From an uncultured Eubacteriales bacterium (GTDB lineage Bacteria > Bacillota_A > Clostridia > Christensenellales > Aristaeellaceae), in the NCBI GenBank assembly GCA_902766515.1, contig CACXEB010000189.1, positions 1-10,977 of the forward strand: a stretch of 10,977 nucleotides of DNA, read 5' to 3'. The notes beneath the pieces were generated by a model that made no database searches, was not told the origin of the DNA, and was given only the letters and a program-made list of their open reading frames with translations. The position numbers and the translations under genes were made by a program. This document shows positions 1-7,939 of this stretch, piece after piece; position 1 is the first letter of the stretch; every line of letters starts with the position of its first letter.

Positions 1-944
1 AGGAAGGTATTGCGGTGCATCACGCCGTAGCGTGCAAACTCCGCGTCCCTGAGCCCGGGGATCAGTCCAAACACTCGGCGCTGCTCCGGAAATTTGAGCC
101 GCGTCTGGAAGCCGACCAAGTTGTACAGCGTGCTCGCCGCGTCGTCCTGACGCAGCTGCAGGCAGGCGTACGGCATCCTGCCGGTGCGCGGGTCCACGAG
201 GCCCACGGGCTTCATCGGCCCGAAGGCCGGGACCATGCGGCCGCGCCGCGCCATGGATTCGATCGGCATGCAGCCCTCGAATACGGCGGTTTCCTCAAAG
301 CCTTCGACCGGCGCCGTCTCCGCTTCCAGGAGGGCGTCGATGAAAGCGTCGTATTCCTCCCGGGTCATCGGACAGTTCAGGTAATCGTCGCCGCGGCCGT
401 AGCGGGACGCGCGGAATACGCAGGTCATGTCCAGGGAGTCGGCCGTAACGATCGGCGCCGCCGCGTCATAGAAGCTCAGGCGGCTGACGCCGGGCAGGCG
501 CTCAATCGCGTCCGCGAGGGCGTCGCTGGTCAGCGGGCCGGTCGCGATGACGACGGCGTCAGCGTCCGGGATCTCCGTCACCTCTTCGCGCCGGATGTCG
601 ATGAGCGGGTGGGCTTCCAGCCGGTCGGTGATGTATCCGGAAAAGCGCTCCCGGTCCACCGCCAGCGCGCCGCCCGCGGGCACGCGCGCCTGGTCGGCCG
701 CGGCCATCACCAGCGAGCCGAGGCGCCGGAGCTCCTCCTTGAGCAGGCCGACGGCGTTTTCCAGCCGGTCGGACCTAAGCGAGTTGCTGCACACCAGCTC
801 CGCGAACAGCGGGCTCTTGTGCGCGGGGCTGAAGCGGACGGGCTTCATCTCGTACAATGTCACGGGGATCCCGCGGCGGGCGAGCATCCAGGCGGCTTCC
901 GCCCCGGCCAGCCCGGCGCCGACGACCGCAGCGCGGACGCTCAT
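1..944 (-). CDS. trmFO: TrmFO, folate-dependent tRNA m5U54 methyltransferase (3' part missing)
   Basis: My translation of the minus strand from 944 begins [20 protein letters not shown], a Rossmann FAD-binding site (GxGxxG). It continues with the TrmFO hallmarks [12 protein letters not shown] (Cys52), [10 protein letters not shown] (Cys225), FGPMKPVGL and YGVMHRNTF. The two cysteines match the functionally important pair known in Bacillus TrmFO (Cys53 and Cys226). From family knowledge, this cytosolic flavoenzyme uses methylenetetrahydrofolate and reduced FAD to make ribothymidine at position 54 of the tRNA T-loop. About 314 codons are visible against a usual length near 435-450, so the C-terminus lies beyond the left edge. 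The ATG overlaps the topA stop as ATGA (941-944), and its ribosome binding site (948-957) lies in the Glu-rich tail codons of topA. The topA-trmFO order is typical of Firmicutes. No frameshift is seen. Confidence 0.96.
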   Translation of the reverse strand, partial: MSVRAAVVGAGLAGAEAAWMLARRGIPVTLYEMKPVRFSPAHKSPLFAELVCSNSLRSDRLENAVGLLKEELRRLGSLVMAAADQARVPAGGALAVDRERFSGYITDRLEAHPLIDIRREEVTEIPDADAVVIATGPLTSDALADAIERLPGVSRLSFYDAAAPIVTADSLDMTCVFRASRYGRGDDYLNCPMTREEYDAFIDALLEAETAPVEGFEETAVFEGCMPIESMARRGRMVPAFGPMKPVGLVDPRTGRMPYACLQLRQDDAASTLYNLVGFQTRLKFPEQRRVFGLIPGLRDAEFARYGVMHRNTF

Positions 945-3061
945 TCGTCCTCCTCCTCTTTCACGGGCACCTGGATCTTGTGGCGGCAGGACTCGTTGGC
1001 GCAGATGTGCAGGACCTCGTCCTTGCGGGTCCGCTTCAGCGTCATGTAGCTTCCGCAGACCGGGCAGCGCTCGCTGACCGGCATGTCCCAACTGACGAAA
1101 TCGCATTCGGGATACCGTTCGCAGCCGTAGAACTTGCGGTTCTTCCGGGACGTCTTTTCCAGCAGGCGCGCGCCGCACTTGGGGCAGGGCGCTTCGATAT
1201 AGTTCAGGATCGGCTTGGTGTTGCGGCACTCCGGGAAGTTCGGGCAGGCCAGGAAACGGCCGAAGCGGCCCATCTTGTAAACCATCATGGCGCCGCACTG
1301 ATCGCAGGGGACATCGCTGACCTCGTCCGCGATCTCCACCTTCTCGATATCCTGCTCCGCCTTTTCGAGCATCTGCTCAAAGGGCGGGTAGAAATCGCTG
1401 AGCACGCGGTGCCAGTCGGTGCCCTCGGTCTCCACGTCGTCCAGCTCCTGCTCCAGGTGGGCGGTGAAGTCGGTGTCGACGATCGGCGCGAAATATTCGG
1501 TCATCAGCTGGTTGATCATGCGCCCCAGCTCCGTGGGATAGAGGCGCTTCTTTTCCCGGGCGACATAGCCGCGGGCGATGATGGTGGTGATCGTCGGCGC
1601 GTAGGTGGACGGCCGGCCGATCCCCTTTTCCTCCAGGGTGCGGACCAGCGAGGCCTCTGTATACCGGGCCGGGGGCTGGGTGAAATGCTGGATCGTGGTC
1701 ACGTCGCGGAACTGGAGCACCTGGTCGGGCTCCACGACCGGCAGGGAGGTATCCTGCGCCTGCTCGACGTCGTCGGTGCCCTCTTCGTACACGGCGGTAA
1801 AACCGGCGAAGCGCTTGTGCTCGCAGCTCAGGCGCAGGGCGACATCGCCGCCCTCGGCCAGCACGGTCACCGTATCATACACCGCCTGCGCCATCTGGCA
1901 GGCGATAAAGCGCGACCAGATCAGCTTGTAGAGCAGGTACTGGTCACGGGACAGGGAAGCCTTGATATCATCCGGCTTGCGCTCGATCACCGTGGGGCGG
2001 ATCGCCTCGTGGGCGTCCTGGGCGTTGCTGCGTCCCTTGTAGACCTGCGGCGCGTCCGGCAGGTATTCAGCGCCGTATTCCGTGGGGATGAAGGCGCGCG
2101 CCGCCGCGACGGCTTCGTCGCTGATGCGGACGGAGTCGGTACGGATATAGGTGACCAGGCCCTGGATGCCCTCGCCTTCAAGCTCGATGCCCTCGTACAG
2201 CTGCTGGACCACCTGCATGGTCTTCATCGTTGTAAAGTTGAGCTTGCGGCTCGCCTCCTGCTGCAGGGACGACGTAGTGAACGGCGCGGAAGGGGACTTG
2301 TGCTTCTCGCTGTGCTTCACCTGGGTAACCCGGAAGGCCGCCCGTTCGATGCGCTTCTGCGCCGCGGCGGCTTCCTCCCCGCTGTGCAGGACGGCTTTCC
2401 CGCCGTCCATCTGGTACAGACTGAAGGTGTAGGACCGCTTCTTCCCGTTCGTTTCAGTCAGGGTCGTTACGGCAGTCACATCCCAGTATTCCTCGGGAAC
2501 GAAGGCCTCGATCTCCTCCTCGCGGTCCACGATCAGGCGGGTGGCGACGGACTGCACGCGGCCCGCGCTCAGTCCCTTCTTGATCTTCGCCCACAGGAGG
2601 GGGGAGATCTTATAGCCGACCAGCCGGTCCAGGGCGCGGCGCGCCTGCTGCGCGTTGACCCGCTCCATATCGATGGCCCGCGGCTGCTTCATCGCCTGCT
2701 GGACCGCTTTCTTGGTGATTTCGTTGAACTCCACGCGACAGGCGGACTGGGGATCGATGTTCAGGATATTCGCCAGATGCCACGAGATCGCTTCCCCCTC
2801 GCGGTCAGGGTCCGTGGCCAGCAGGATCTTCGAAGCGCCCTTGGCTTCCTTCCTGATCTTCGCCAGGATGGGGCCCCGGCCGTGGATCGTGATATATTTC
2901 ATCTCAAAGTCGTGATCGACATCGACGCCGAGCTGGGACTTCGGCAGGTCGCGTACGTGGCCCTGGGATGCTTCCACCTTGTATCCGCGCCCCAGGTAAC
3001 GGGCGATCGTCTTGGCTTTCGCTGGCGATTCGACGATGACCAGCTTTGTGTTCTGCGCCAT
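941..3061 (-). CDS. topA: DNA topoisomerase I (type IA)
   Basis: This 706-residue type IA topoisomerase relaxes negative supercoils by transient single-strand cleavage. The Toprim domain is at the N-terminus: [10 protein letters not shown] with Glu11, then TDPDREGE at 83-90 with the metal-binding acidic residues. The cleavage domain carries the active-site tyrosine in [11 protein letters not shown] (Tyr305). The motif [11 protein letters not shown] further along is also typical. Three four-cysteine zinc ribbons end the protein, starting near residues 586, 626 and 666. The tail is EEEDE. I chose the ATG at 3061 because [13 protein letters not shown] fits the family N-terminus and a GGAGG lies 7 nt upstream. 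A reading-frame extension to 3151 would start upstream of the likely P1 transcript start. Two tandem promoters precede the gene, and trmFO follows with a 4-bp overlap. Confidence 0.97.
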   Translation of the reverse strand: MAQNTKLVIVESPAKAKTIARYLGRGYKVEASQGHVRDLPKSQLGVDVDHDFEMKYITIHGRGPILAKIRKEAKGASKILLATDPDREGEAISWHLANILNIDPQSACRVEFNEITKKAVQQAMKQPRAIDMERVNAQQARRALDRLVGYKISPLLWAKIKKGLSAGRVQSVATRLIVDREEEIEAFVPEEYWDVTAVTTLTETNGKKRSYTFSLYQMDGGKAVLHSGEEAAAAQKRIERAAFRVTQVKHSEKHKSPSAPFTTSSLQQEASRKLNFTTMKTMQVVQQLYEGIELEGEGIQGLVTYIRTDSVRISDEAVAAARAFIPTEYGAEYLPDAPQVYKGRSNAQDAHEAIRPTVIERKPDDIKASLSRDQYLLYKLIWSRFIACQMAQAVYDTVTVLAEGGDVALRLSCEHKRFAGFTAVYEEGTDDVEQAQDTSLPVVEPDQVLQFRDVTTIQHFTQPPARYTEASLVRTLEEKGIGRPSTYAPTITTIIARGYVAREKKRLYPTELGRMINQLMTEYFAPIVDTDFTAHLEQELDDVETEGTDWHRVLSDFYPPFEQMLEKAEQDIEKVEIADEVSDVPCDQCGAMMVYKMGRFGRFLACPNFPECRNTKPILNYIEAPCPKCGARLLEKTSRKNRKFYGCERYPECDFVSWDMPVSERCPVCGSYMTLKRTRKDEVLHICANESCRHKIQVPVKEEEDE
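948..957 (-). promoter_or_regulatory. trmFO ribosome binding site inside topA
   Basis: On the minus strand the last Glu/Asp codons of topA read GAGGAGGAGGACGA directly before the trmFO ATG. This places GGAGG about 4 nt (a second copy about 7 nt) from the start codon. The acidic TopA tail therefore doubles as the Shine-Dalgarno sequence. This supports the start at 944 and suggests translational coupling. Confidence 0.75.
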
Positions 3062-3132
3062 ACAGGCACCTCCGTCAGTCAACAGGTTATTCCGGTCCGG
3101 CCCTCCGCGGCTGCCGACATAGGCAATACGCT

Positions 3133-3148
3133 CTTCATTATAATGAAG
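3133..3148. repeat. 16-bp perfect palindrome over the topA P1 -10 box
   Basis: CTTCATTATAATGAAG is its own reverse complement over all 16 bases. It lies about 70 nt upstream of the topA start codon and contains the P1 -10 hexamer TATAAT (3137-3142, minus strand). A repressor dimer bound here would block P1 directly. In RNA made from P2 it could form only a short A/U-rich hairpin. The operator role is inference; the symmetry is seen directly. Confidence 0.6.
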
Positions 3149-3165
3149 CAACTGCGTCCGGCCAA
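3137..3165 (-). promoter_or_regulatory. topA promoter P1 (proximal)
   Basis: On the minus strand there is a consensus -10 TATAAT (3137-3142), a 17-bp spacer, and TTGGCC (3160-3165) as a 4/6 match to TTGACA. The predicted start is near 3130, giving a leader of about 70 nt before the topA ATG at 3061. The -10 lies within the palindrome at 3133-3148. Confidence 0.6.
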
Positions 3166-3175
3166 ACCACGGGGC

Positions 3176-3204
3176 ATCATATCATAGGTTTTTTAAAAAC
3201 GCAA
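3176..3204 (-). promoter_or_regulatory. topA promoter P2 (distal)
   Basis: On the minus strand -35 TTGCGT (3199-3204) and -10 TATGAT (3176-3181) are separated by exactly 17 bp. The spacer is A/T-rich against a GC-rich background, which is typical of a real promoter. It lies just downstream of the glycerate kinase terminator, so topA-trmFO can be transcribed independently of that gene. Confidence 0.65.
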
Positions 3205-3216
3205 TGGTTTATTTGT

Positions 3217-3249
3217 AAAAGGGACCGTCAGCCGATCAGGCCGACGGTC
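3217..3249 (-). terminator. intrinsic terminator overlapping the glycerate kinase stop
   Basis: On the minus strand GACCGTCGGCC (3239-3249), a 5-nt loop, then GGCTGACGGTC (3223-3233) form an 11-bp stem with one G-U pair. Two Cs and TTTT (3217-3220) follow. The TGA stop of the kinase (3228-3230) is inside the 3' arm, so a ribosome terminating there would cover the hairpin. The T-tract is short, so termination may be partial. Confidence 0.6.
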
Positions 3250-4451
3250 ACGTCGTTGACATTGGTGCCGGTCGCGCCGGTGATGATCAGCCCGCCGGCC
3301 GCCTGCAGCGCATGGTAGGAGTCATGGTTGTCCAGCATGCGGATGTACGAGAGTCCCTGTGCCGCCAGCCGGTCCAGCGTGCCGCCGTCCACATAGCCGC
3401 CGGCGGCGTCTGTCAGACCGTCCGTCCCGTCAGAGCCCACACTAATCAGCGCGGCATTGGGCAGACCGGCGATCCCCGCCGCGGCCGCCAGCGCCAGTTC
3501 CTGGTTCCGGCCGCCCAGCCCGCTGCCGGACAGGTGCACCACGGTCTCCCCGCCGGCCAGCCAGGCGGTTTTCCGGCCGTCCCGCGCATGCGCCGAAAGG
3601 ATGGACGCCAGGAAGCTGCCCGCGTCCCTGGCCTCGCAGCACAGCCGGTCCGTCAGCAGCACCGGCTCATAGCCCCGCTCCCGGCAGGCCTGCGCGGCCG
3701 CGGCACAGAGTCCGCCGACGTTGCCGATGATCTCCGCCTCCCCGTCCGGAAGCGCCCGCGGGGTTTCGACGGACAGGAACCGCAGCGCGTCCTCCGGCAG
3801 ATGGATCCTATACCGGCTGACGATGTCCAGCGCTTCCCCGCAGGTGGACCGGTCCGGTACCGTCGGTCCGGAGGCGATCATGTCCAGCCGGTCCCCCAGC
3901 ACATCGGACAGCACGAGGGTCACCACATGGGCCGGGGCGCAGTGCAGGGCGAATTTGCCGCCCTTGACCGCGGACAGCCGCTTGCGGACGGTGTTGATCT
4001 CCCCGATATCGCAGCCGGCGGCCAGCAGCTGGTCCGTGATCCTTTGGAGCGCCTCCAGCGGGATCAGCGGTTTCTCAAACAGGGCGCTCGCGCCGCCGGA
4101 GAGCAGGAAGAGCACGGTGTCGTCCGCCCGCAGGGACGCGGTCATGTCCAGGATCGCCTCCGTCCCCGCGACGCCCCGGCGGTCCGGCACGGGATGGCCG
4201 GCCTCCATGCAGCGCACCCCTGGCAGCGGCGATCCGACGTGGCCGTATTTGGTCAGCACCACCCCGGTCCTGATCCGGTCCCCGAGGGCATCGCAGGCCG
4301 CCTTCGCCATGGTCCACCCCGCCTTGCCGACCGAGACCAGGATGACCCGTCCGGGGAAGACTCGGTCCGCCAGCGCCCGGCTGACCGCCGCTTCCGGTTT
4401 CATCTCCGCGATCGCGCGACCGATCACATATTCAGCGTCCGCTCTCAGCAT
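3228..4451 (-). CDS. Glycerate 2-kinase, type II (DUF4147 plus MOFRL)
   Basis: This 407-residue protein belongs to the GckA/TtuD family, which phosphorylates D-glycerate with ATP to 2-phosphoglycerate and so feeds glycolysis. The N-terminal domain shows VSVGKAGWTMAK with the conserved lysine (Lys43), LLSGGASALFEKP (117-129) and NTVRKRLSAVKGGK (153-166). The C-terminal MOFRL domain shows GLGGRNQELAL (311-321), GSDGTDGLTDAAGG (339-352) and the closing TGATGTNVND (391-400). Length matches the family. The start at 4451 has GGAGG 6 nt upstream; an in-frame ATG at 4484 lies further inside the hydrolase gene and was not chosen. The gene overlaps the upstream hydrolase by 20 bp, which suggests coupling. 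A terminator hairpin contains its stop codon. Substrate identity comes from family membership and is not proved by sequence. Confidence 0.92.
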   Translation of the reverse strand: MLRADAEYVIGRAIAEMKPEAAVSRALADRVFPGRVILVSVGKAGWTMAKAACDALGDRIRTGVVLTKYGHVGSPLPGVRCMEAGHPVPDRRGVAGTEAILDMTASLRADDTVLFLLSGGASALFEKPLIPLEALQRITDQLLAAGCDIGEINTVRKRLSAVKGGKFALHCAPAHVVTLVLSDVLGDRLDMIASGPTVPDRSTCGEALDIVSRYRIHLPEDALRFLSVETPRALPDGEAEIIGNVGGLCAAAAQACRERGYEPVLLTDRLCCEARDAGSFLASILSAHARDGRKTAWLAGGETVVHLSGSGLGGRNQELALAAAAGIAGLPNAALISVGSDGTDGLTDAAGGYVDGGTLDRLAAQGLSYIRMLDNHDSYHALQAAGGLIITGATGTNVNDVTVGLIG

Positions 4452-5127
4452 GTTTTTCCTCCGCGCCGCCTGTCTCCCGGACAAACGCCCGGATGATACG
4501 GCCGATCTTCACCTCATGGATCACATAGGTACCGTGTCCCTCGCCATCGAGGATCTTCAGCTGCGCGCCGGGGATGCCCGAAGCGATCTTCCGGGTGTGC
4601 GCCGTCCGGATCATGTCCCTGCTGCCGGCCAGTACGAGGGTCGGCATGCGGATCATTTTCAGGTCCGCGTTCCCGATGTGCGGTTCGCGCAGCATCAGGC
4701 GCAGCTTCGGGTCGCGGTTCACCAGGTACATGGCCCGGAACACCGGCCGCCAGTACCATTTGAGGCCGAAGGGCGTCAGGTTCGCGCCGCTGACGATGAG
4801 GGCGGTGATCCGTTCGCACCGCGCCGCCGCCATCAGGCCGACGATGCCGCCGTCGCTGAACCCGTAGAAGACCACGTTCCGGAGGTCCAGGTGCTCCACC
4901 AGGGCGATCATATCCTTCGCCATGTCCTTGTAGTGCAGTTCCCCGACCGGCGTGCTCCCGCCATGCCCCCTTGAATCCACGAGGTAGCAGGTGAACTCAT
5001 CCTTCAGGACGGCCGCGGCTTCGGCAAAGATCGTGTGGTCCTCCCCGTTGCCGTGCACCATGAGCAGCGGCCGGCCGGTCCCCATGACCTCATAAAAAAG
5101 GTCGACGCCGTTCACATGCGCTGTCAT
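4432..5127 (-). CDS. alpha/beta-fold hydrolase, substrate unknown
   Basis: This 231-residue cytosolic protein has no signal peptide and shows a complete serine hydrolase triad. The nucleophile is Ser91 in GFSDGG, the acid is Asp171 in LAGSRDMI, and the base is His198 in GEGHGTYV. HGNGED (25-30) supplies the usual oxyanion-hole loop, and DSRGHGGS (51-58) is typical of the haloperoxidase/esterase-like branch. The insert between strands 6 and 7 is short (about residues 115-160), so the cap is small. An AGGAGG at 5138-5143 lies 10 nt before the ATG, somewhat far. The gene overlaps the glycerate kinase by 20 bp; by inference it might release a glycerate-related acid or ester, but sequence cannot show the substrate. 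No convincing promoter is seen between the lysS terminator and this gene. Confidence 0.88.
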   Translation of the reverse strand: MTAHVNGVDLFYEVMGTGRPLLMVHGNGEDHTIFAEAAAVLKDEFTCYLVDSRGHGGSTPVGELHYKDMAKDMIALVEHLDLRNVVFYGFSDGGIVGLMAAARCERITALIVSGANLTPFGLKWYWRPVFRAMYLVNRDPKLRLMLREPHIGNADLKMIRMPTLVLAGSRDMIRTAHTRKIASGIPGAQLKILDGEGHGTYVIHEVKIGRIIRAFVRETGGAEEKHAESGR

Positions 5128-5178
5128 ACCGGATGATCCTCCTGTCTCCTGAACTGACGTACTGCCGCGACTGCCTGC

Positions 5179-5208
5179 AAAAAAACCGGCGCCGACGCCA
5201 GCGACCGG
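5179..5208 (-). terminator. intrinsic terminator of greA-lysS
   Basis: On the minus strand CCGGTCGC (5201-5208) can pair with GGCGCCGG (5186-5193) across a short loop, with one bulged T. Seven consecutive Ts (5179-5185) follow. It lies 105 nt past the lysS stop. A 12-bp palindrome, GGGACCGGTCCC (5207-5218), lies at its 5' side and could extend or compete with the stem. Confidence 0.72.
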
Positions 5209-5312
5209 GACCGGTCCCTCCCGCTGCCTTGATCGGCATGCCGGGGAGGATCAGCCTTCGGGCTGTGCGTTGAACGCCGGGAATTGTTTATTGAACCATG
5301 ACGCGCGTCACA

Positions 5313-7316
5313 TCAGCAGAGCTTCGCGCCGGCGGGGATGTGCGGATCCAGCATCAGGAGATGGAGCCGTTCTTCATCGCCTTCCTTGTGGACGGCGCTG
5401 ATCAGCATCCCGCAGGACTCAATGCCCATCATGGGCCGGGGCGGCAGGTTGGTGATGGCGACGCAGGTCTTGCCGACCAGGGTCTCGGGCTCATAATACG
5501 CGTGGATGCCGCTCAGGATCGTCCGCTCCGTGCCGGAGCCGTCGTCCAGGGTGAACTTCAGCAGTTTTTTGGACTTCGGCACCGCTTCGCAGGCGAGGAC
5601 CTTCACCACACGGAAATCGCTTTTGCTGAAAGTCTCAAAATCCACCAGGTCCTCAAACAGCGGCTCGACCACCACGTTTGAAAAGTCGATCTTCTCTTCC
5701 GGGAGAGCGGCTTTCTCAGCCTCCTGCGCGGCTTTGCAGTCCTCCTGGGACGGGCAGGTATCGCAGGCGCACGTAAAGCCGCCGGCAGCCTTCTCCTCAG
5801 CCTTGTCTTCCTTCCTGGGCGCGTCCATCGGCTTCATCGTCGGGAAGAGCAGCACGTCGCGGATGGAGGGCGCGTTCGTCAGCAGCATGACCAGCCGGTC
5901 CACGCCGACGCCCAGGCCGCCGGTCGGCGGCATGCCGATCTCCAGCGCGTTCAGGAAGTCCTCGTCCACACCCTGGGCCTCCTCGTCGCCCATGGCCTTG
6001 AGGGCCGCCTGCGCCTCAAACCGCGCGCGCTGGTCGATCGGGTCGTTCAGCTCGGAGAAGGCGTTGCCCATCTCACGGCCGAGCATGAAGACCTCGAACC
6101 GCTCCGTGTAGCCGGGATGCAGCGGATCCTTCTTGGCCAGCGGGGAAATCTCCACCGGATGCCCGTACAGGAAGGTCGGCTGGACCAGGTTCTTTTCGAC
6201 GTACTCGTCGAAGAACAGGTTGAGGATATCGCCCTTCTGGTGGCGCTGTTCGAACTTCAGGTGATGCTGTTCGGCCAGGGCCCGGGCTTCCTCCAGCGTC
6301 TGCACCTGGTCAAAGTCCACGCCGGCATACTTCCGGACCGCCTCGACCATCGAAAGCCGCGCGAACGGCTGGTCCAGGTCCAGCTGCACATCGCCGCAGT
6401 CCACGATGCCGGTCCCGTTGACCTCATGGGCGACATAGCGGAACATGTCCTCGACGATGTCCATCATGCCTTCGTAGTTGGTGTAGGCCTGGTACAGCTC
6501 CAGCATGGTAAACTCGGGATTGTGCCGGGTGTCCATGCCCTCGTTGCGGAAGACGCGGCCGATCTCATAGACGCGCTCGAAGCCGCCGACGATCAGGCGC
6601 TTCAGGTGCAGCTCCAGCGCGATGCGCAGGTACATATCGATGTCCAGCGTATTGTGGTGGGTGATGAAGGGCCGCGCGGCCGCGCCGCCCGCCTGGGTGT
6701 GCAGCACCGGGGTCTCCACCTCCAGGAAACCGCGCCCGCTCAGGAAGGTGCGGATCGCCGTGATAACCTGGGAGCGCTTCACAAACGTGTCGCGGACCTC
6801 CGGGTTGACGATCATATCCAGGTAGCGCTGGCGGTAGCGCAGGTCCTGGTCCTGCAGCCCGTGGAATTTCTCGGGCAGGGGCTTCAGGCACTTGCTGAGC
6901 AGCGTGATCTCCTGCGCATGGACGGAGATCTCCCCCGTCTGCGTCCGGAACACGAAGCCCCGGATACCGATCAGGTCGCCGATGTCCCAGCCCTTGAAAG
7001 CCTGGTACGCATCCGTCCCCACGTCGTCCCGGCGGACATAGACCTGGATCTGGCCCTGTCCGTCCAGCAGGTGGCCGAAGGCCGCCTTGCCCATCACGCG
7101 GCGGCTCATCATGCGGCCGGCAATGCATACGGTCTGTCCGTCATAGCGGTCAAAATCCGCCTTGATCTGCTCCGAGCGGGTATCGACCGGATATTTCGTC
7201 AGCAGATAGGGGCTGTTCCCAGCTTCCACGAGGGCCGCCAGCTTCTCCCGGCGGATGGTCTCCTGCTCGCTCAGGGACAGCGCCTGTGCGCCTGTCTGAT
7301 TCTGCGTGTTTGCCAT
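5313..7316 (-). CDS. lysS: Lysyl-tRNA synthetase, class II, with C-terminal tRNA-binding domain
   Basis: This 667-residue enzyme charges tRNA-Lys with lysine using ATP. An OB-fold anticodon-binding domain covers about 60-140. The class II catalytic core follows: motif 1 near 181-205 (GFLEVETPVL), motif 2 at 256-278 (FRNEGMDTRHNPEFTMLELY) and motif 3 at 467-479 (GLGVGVDRLVMLL). An ordinary bacterial LysRS stops near residue 500. Here a charged linker with CACDTCPSQEDC (Cys516, 518, 521, 527) leads into a domain at about 557-667. That domain resembles the C-terminal tRNA-binding module of MetRS and of CsaA/Trbp111 proteins (SDFRVVKVLACEAVPKSKKL, LPPRPMMGIESCGM, PAGAKL). The ATG lies 21 nt after the greA stop; the ribosome binding site is weak (AGGGAAG, over 10 nt away), so it may rely on coupling. 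A terminator follows. Confidence 0.97.
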   Translation of the reverse strand: MANTQNQTGAQALSLSEQETIRREKLAALVEAGNSPYLLTKYPVDTRSEQIKADFDRYDGQTVCIAGRMMSRRVMGKAAFGHLLDGQGQIQVYVRRDDVGTDAYQAFKGWDIGDLIGIRGFVFRTQTGEISVHAQEITLLSKCLKPLPEKFHGLQDQDLRYRQRYLDMIVNPEVRDTFVKRSQVITAIRTFLSGRGFLEVETPVLHTQAGGAAARPFITHHNTLDIDMYLRIALELHLKRLIVGGFERVYEIGRVFRNEGMDTRHNPEFTMLELYQAYTNYEGMMDIVEDMFRYVAHEVNGTGIVDCGDVQLDLDQPFARLSMVEAVRKYAGVDFDQVQTLEEARALAEQHHLKFEQRHQKGDILNLFFDEYVEKNLVQPTFLYGHPVEISPLAKKDPLHPGYTERFEVFMLGREMGNAFSELNDPIDQRARFEAQAALKAMGDEEAQGVDEDFLNALEIGMPPTGGLGVGVDRLVMLLTNAPSIRDVLLFPTMKPMDAPRKEDKAEEKAAGGFTCACDTCPSQEDCKAAQEAEKAALPEEKIDFSNVVVEPLFEDLVDFETFSKSDFRVVKVLACEAVPKSKKLLKFTLDDGSGTERTILSGIHAYYEPETLVGKTCVAITNLPPRPMMGIESCGMLISAVHKEGDEERLHLLMLDPHIPAGAKLC

Positions 7317-7337
7317 ATACTGTATTACTTCCCTGTC

Positions 7338-7862
7338 TTATTTTCTTGCTTCGATCGCGTTGAGGAGCAGCGTCACGTACTGGTCATCCGGCAGGATCAC
7401 CTTGACGGTGTCGCCGACCGCCTTGCCCAGCAGCGCGCTGCCGATCGCGGAATCGTTGGAAATCAGGTTCTTCATCGGATCGCTTTCGCGCGCGCCGACG
7501 ATCGTGTACTTCATCTGCTCGCCCCGCTCATAGAGGTCGGGATCGCTGCAGTCCACGCAGGTGACGCTCACGACGGTGCCGATGCTGACGCTGTCGGTGG
7601 AGACTTCGGTCTCATCCATCACGATCGCCGTCGCAATGGTCATCGTCAGCTCCTGGATCTCCGTCTCCAGCCGGGACTGCTCGGTTTTCGCCGCGTCATA
7701 CTCGGCGTTTTCGCTCAAATCGCCATAGCCGCGGGCGATGCTGATCTGCTCGACCACCTGCGGGCGGCGGACGTTTTCAAGATAGCTCAGCTGTTCCTTG
7801 AGTTTTTCCAGGCCTGCCGGCGACACGACGATGCGCTTGACCTGTTCCATCGCTTCACTCAT
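7338..7862 (-). CDS. greA: Transcription elongation factor GreA
   Basis: This 174-residue protein has the GreA layout: an N-terminal antiparallel coiled coil (about 10-80) and a C-terminal FKBP-like domain (about 90-172). The coiled-coil tip carries ARGYGDLSENAEYDAAK, with Asp48 and Glu51 as the acidic pair. From family knowledge, this pair is inserted into the RNA polymerase secondary channel to stimulate cleavage of backtracked RNA. The FKBP-like domain includes VGARESDP and SALLGKAVGDTV, both common in GreA. The ATG at 7862 has a GGAGG about 10 nt upstream; a second ATG four codons later is less well placed. It is first in an operon with lysS, 21 nt apart, driven by the promoter at 7957-7985. 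The N-terminal extension MSEAMEQVKR is slightly longer than usual. Confidence 0.97.
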   Translation of the reverse strand: MSEAMEQVKRIVVSPAGLEKLKEQLSYLENVRRPQVVEQISIARGYGDLSENAEYDAAKTEQSRLETEIQELTMTIATAIVMDETEVSTDSVSIGTVVSVTCVDCSDPDLYERGEQMKYTIVGARESDPMKNLISNDSAIGSALLGKAVGDTVKVILPDDQYVTLLLNAIEARK

Positions 7863-7887
7863 TTGTTTCGTTCCTCCCTGATATCCT

Positions 7888-7939
7888 GCCGGTCATCCGG
7901 CTTTCCATGCACACAGAATAGCCGGGCAACGCACCCGGC
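7888..7939 (-). other. two hairpins in the greA leader
   Basis: The roughly 90-nt greA leader holds two GC-rich inverted repeats. One has GCCGGG and CCCGGC arms around a 7-nt loop (7921-7939), and the other is GCCGGATGACCGGC (7888-7901). Neither is followed by a T-tract, so they are not simple terminators. They might stabilise the RNA, pause polymerase or be bound by a protein; function is unknown. Confidence 0.45.

Noticed and set aside
3116..3144. Plus-strand promoter using TATAAT at 3139-3144
   Set aside because: The -10 appears on this strand only because the site is palindromic. The -35 position reads GACATA and no plus-strand gene lies downstream.
3062..3151. N-terminal extension of TopA to an ATG at 3151
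   Set aside because: The extra 30 residues match nothing in the family and lie in the promoter region. The ATG at 3061 has a strong ribosome site.
857..3187. Long plus-strand open frame (776 codons) opposite topA
   Set aside because: It is a shadow of a GC-rich gene with biased codon positions. Its translation is low-complexity and rich in Arg, Gly, Asp and Leu without any known motif, while the opposite strand is unmistakably TopA.
3312..4496. Plus-strand open frame opposite the glycerate kinase
   Set aside because: It is an antisense shadow, rich in Arg, Gly, Gln and Pro, with no family motif. The minus strand has a complete kinase with matching motifs.
5252..5265. CAGCC-TTCG-GGCTG hairpin downstream of lysS as a terminator
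   Set aside because: The stem is 5 bp and no T-tract follows on either strand. The hairpin at 5179-5208 with seven Ts is the better terminator.
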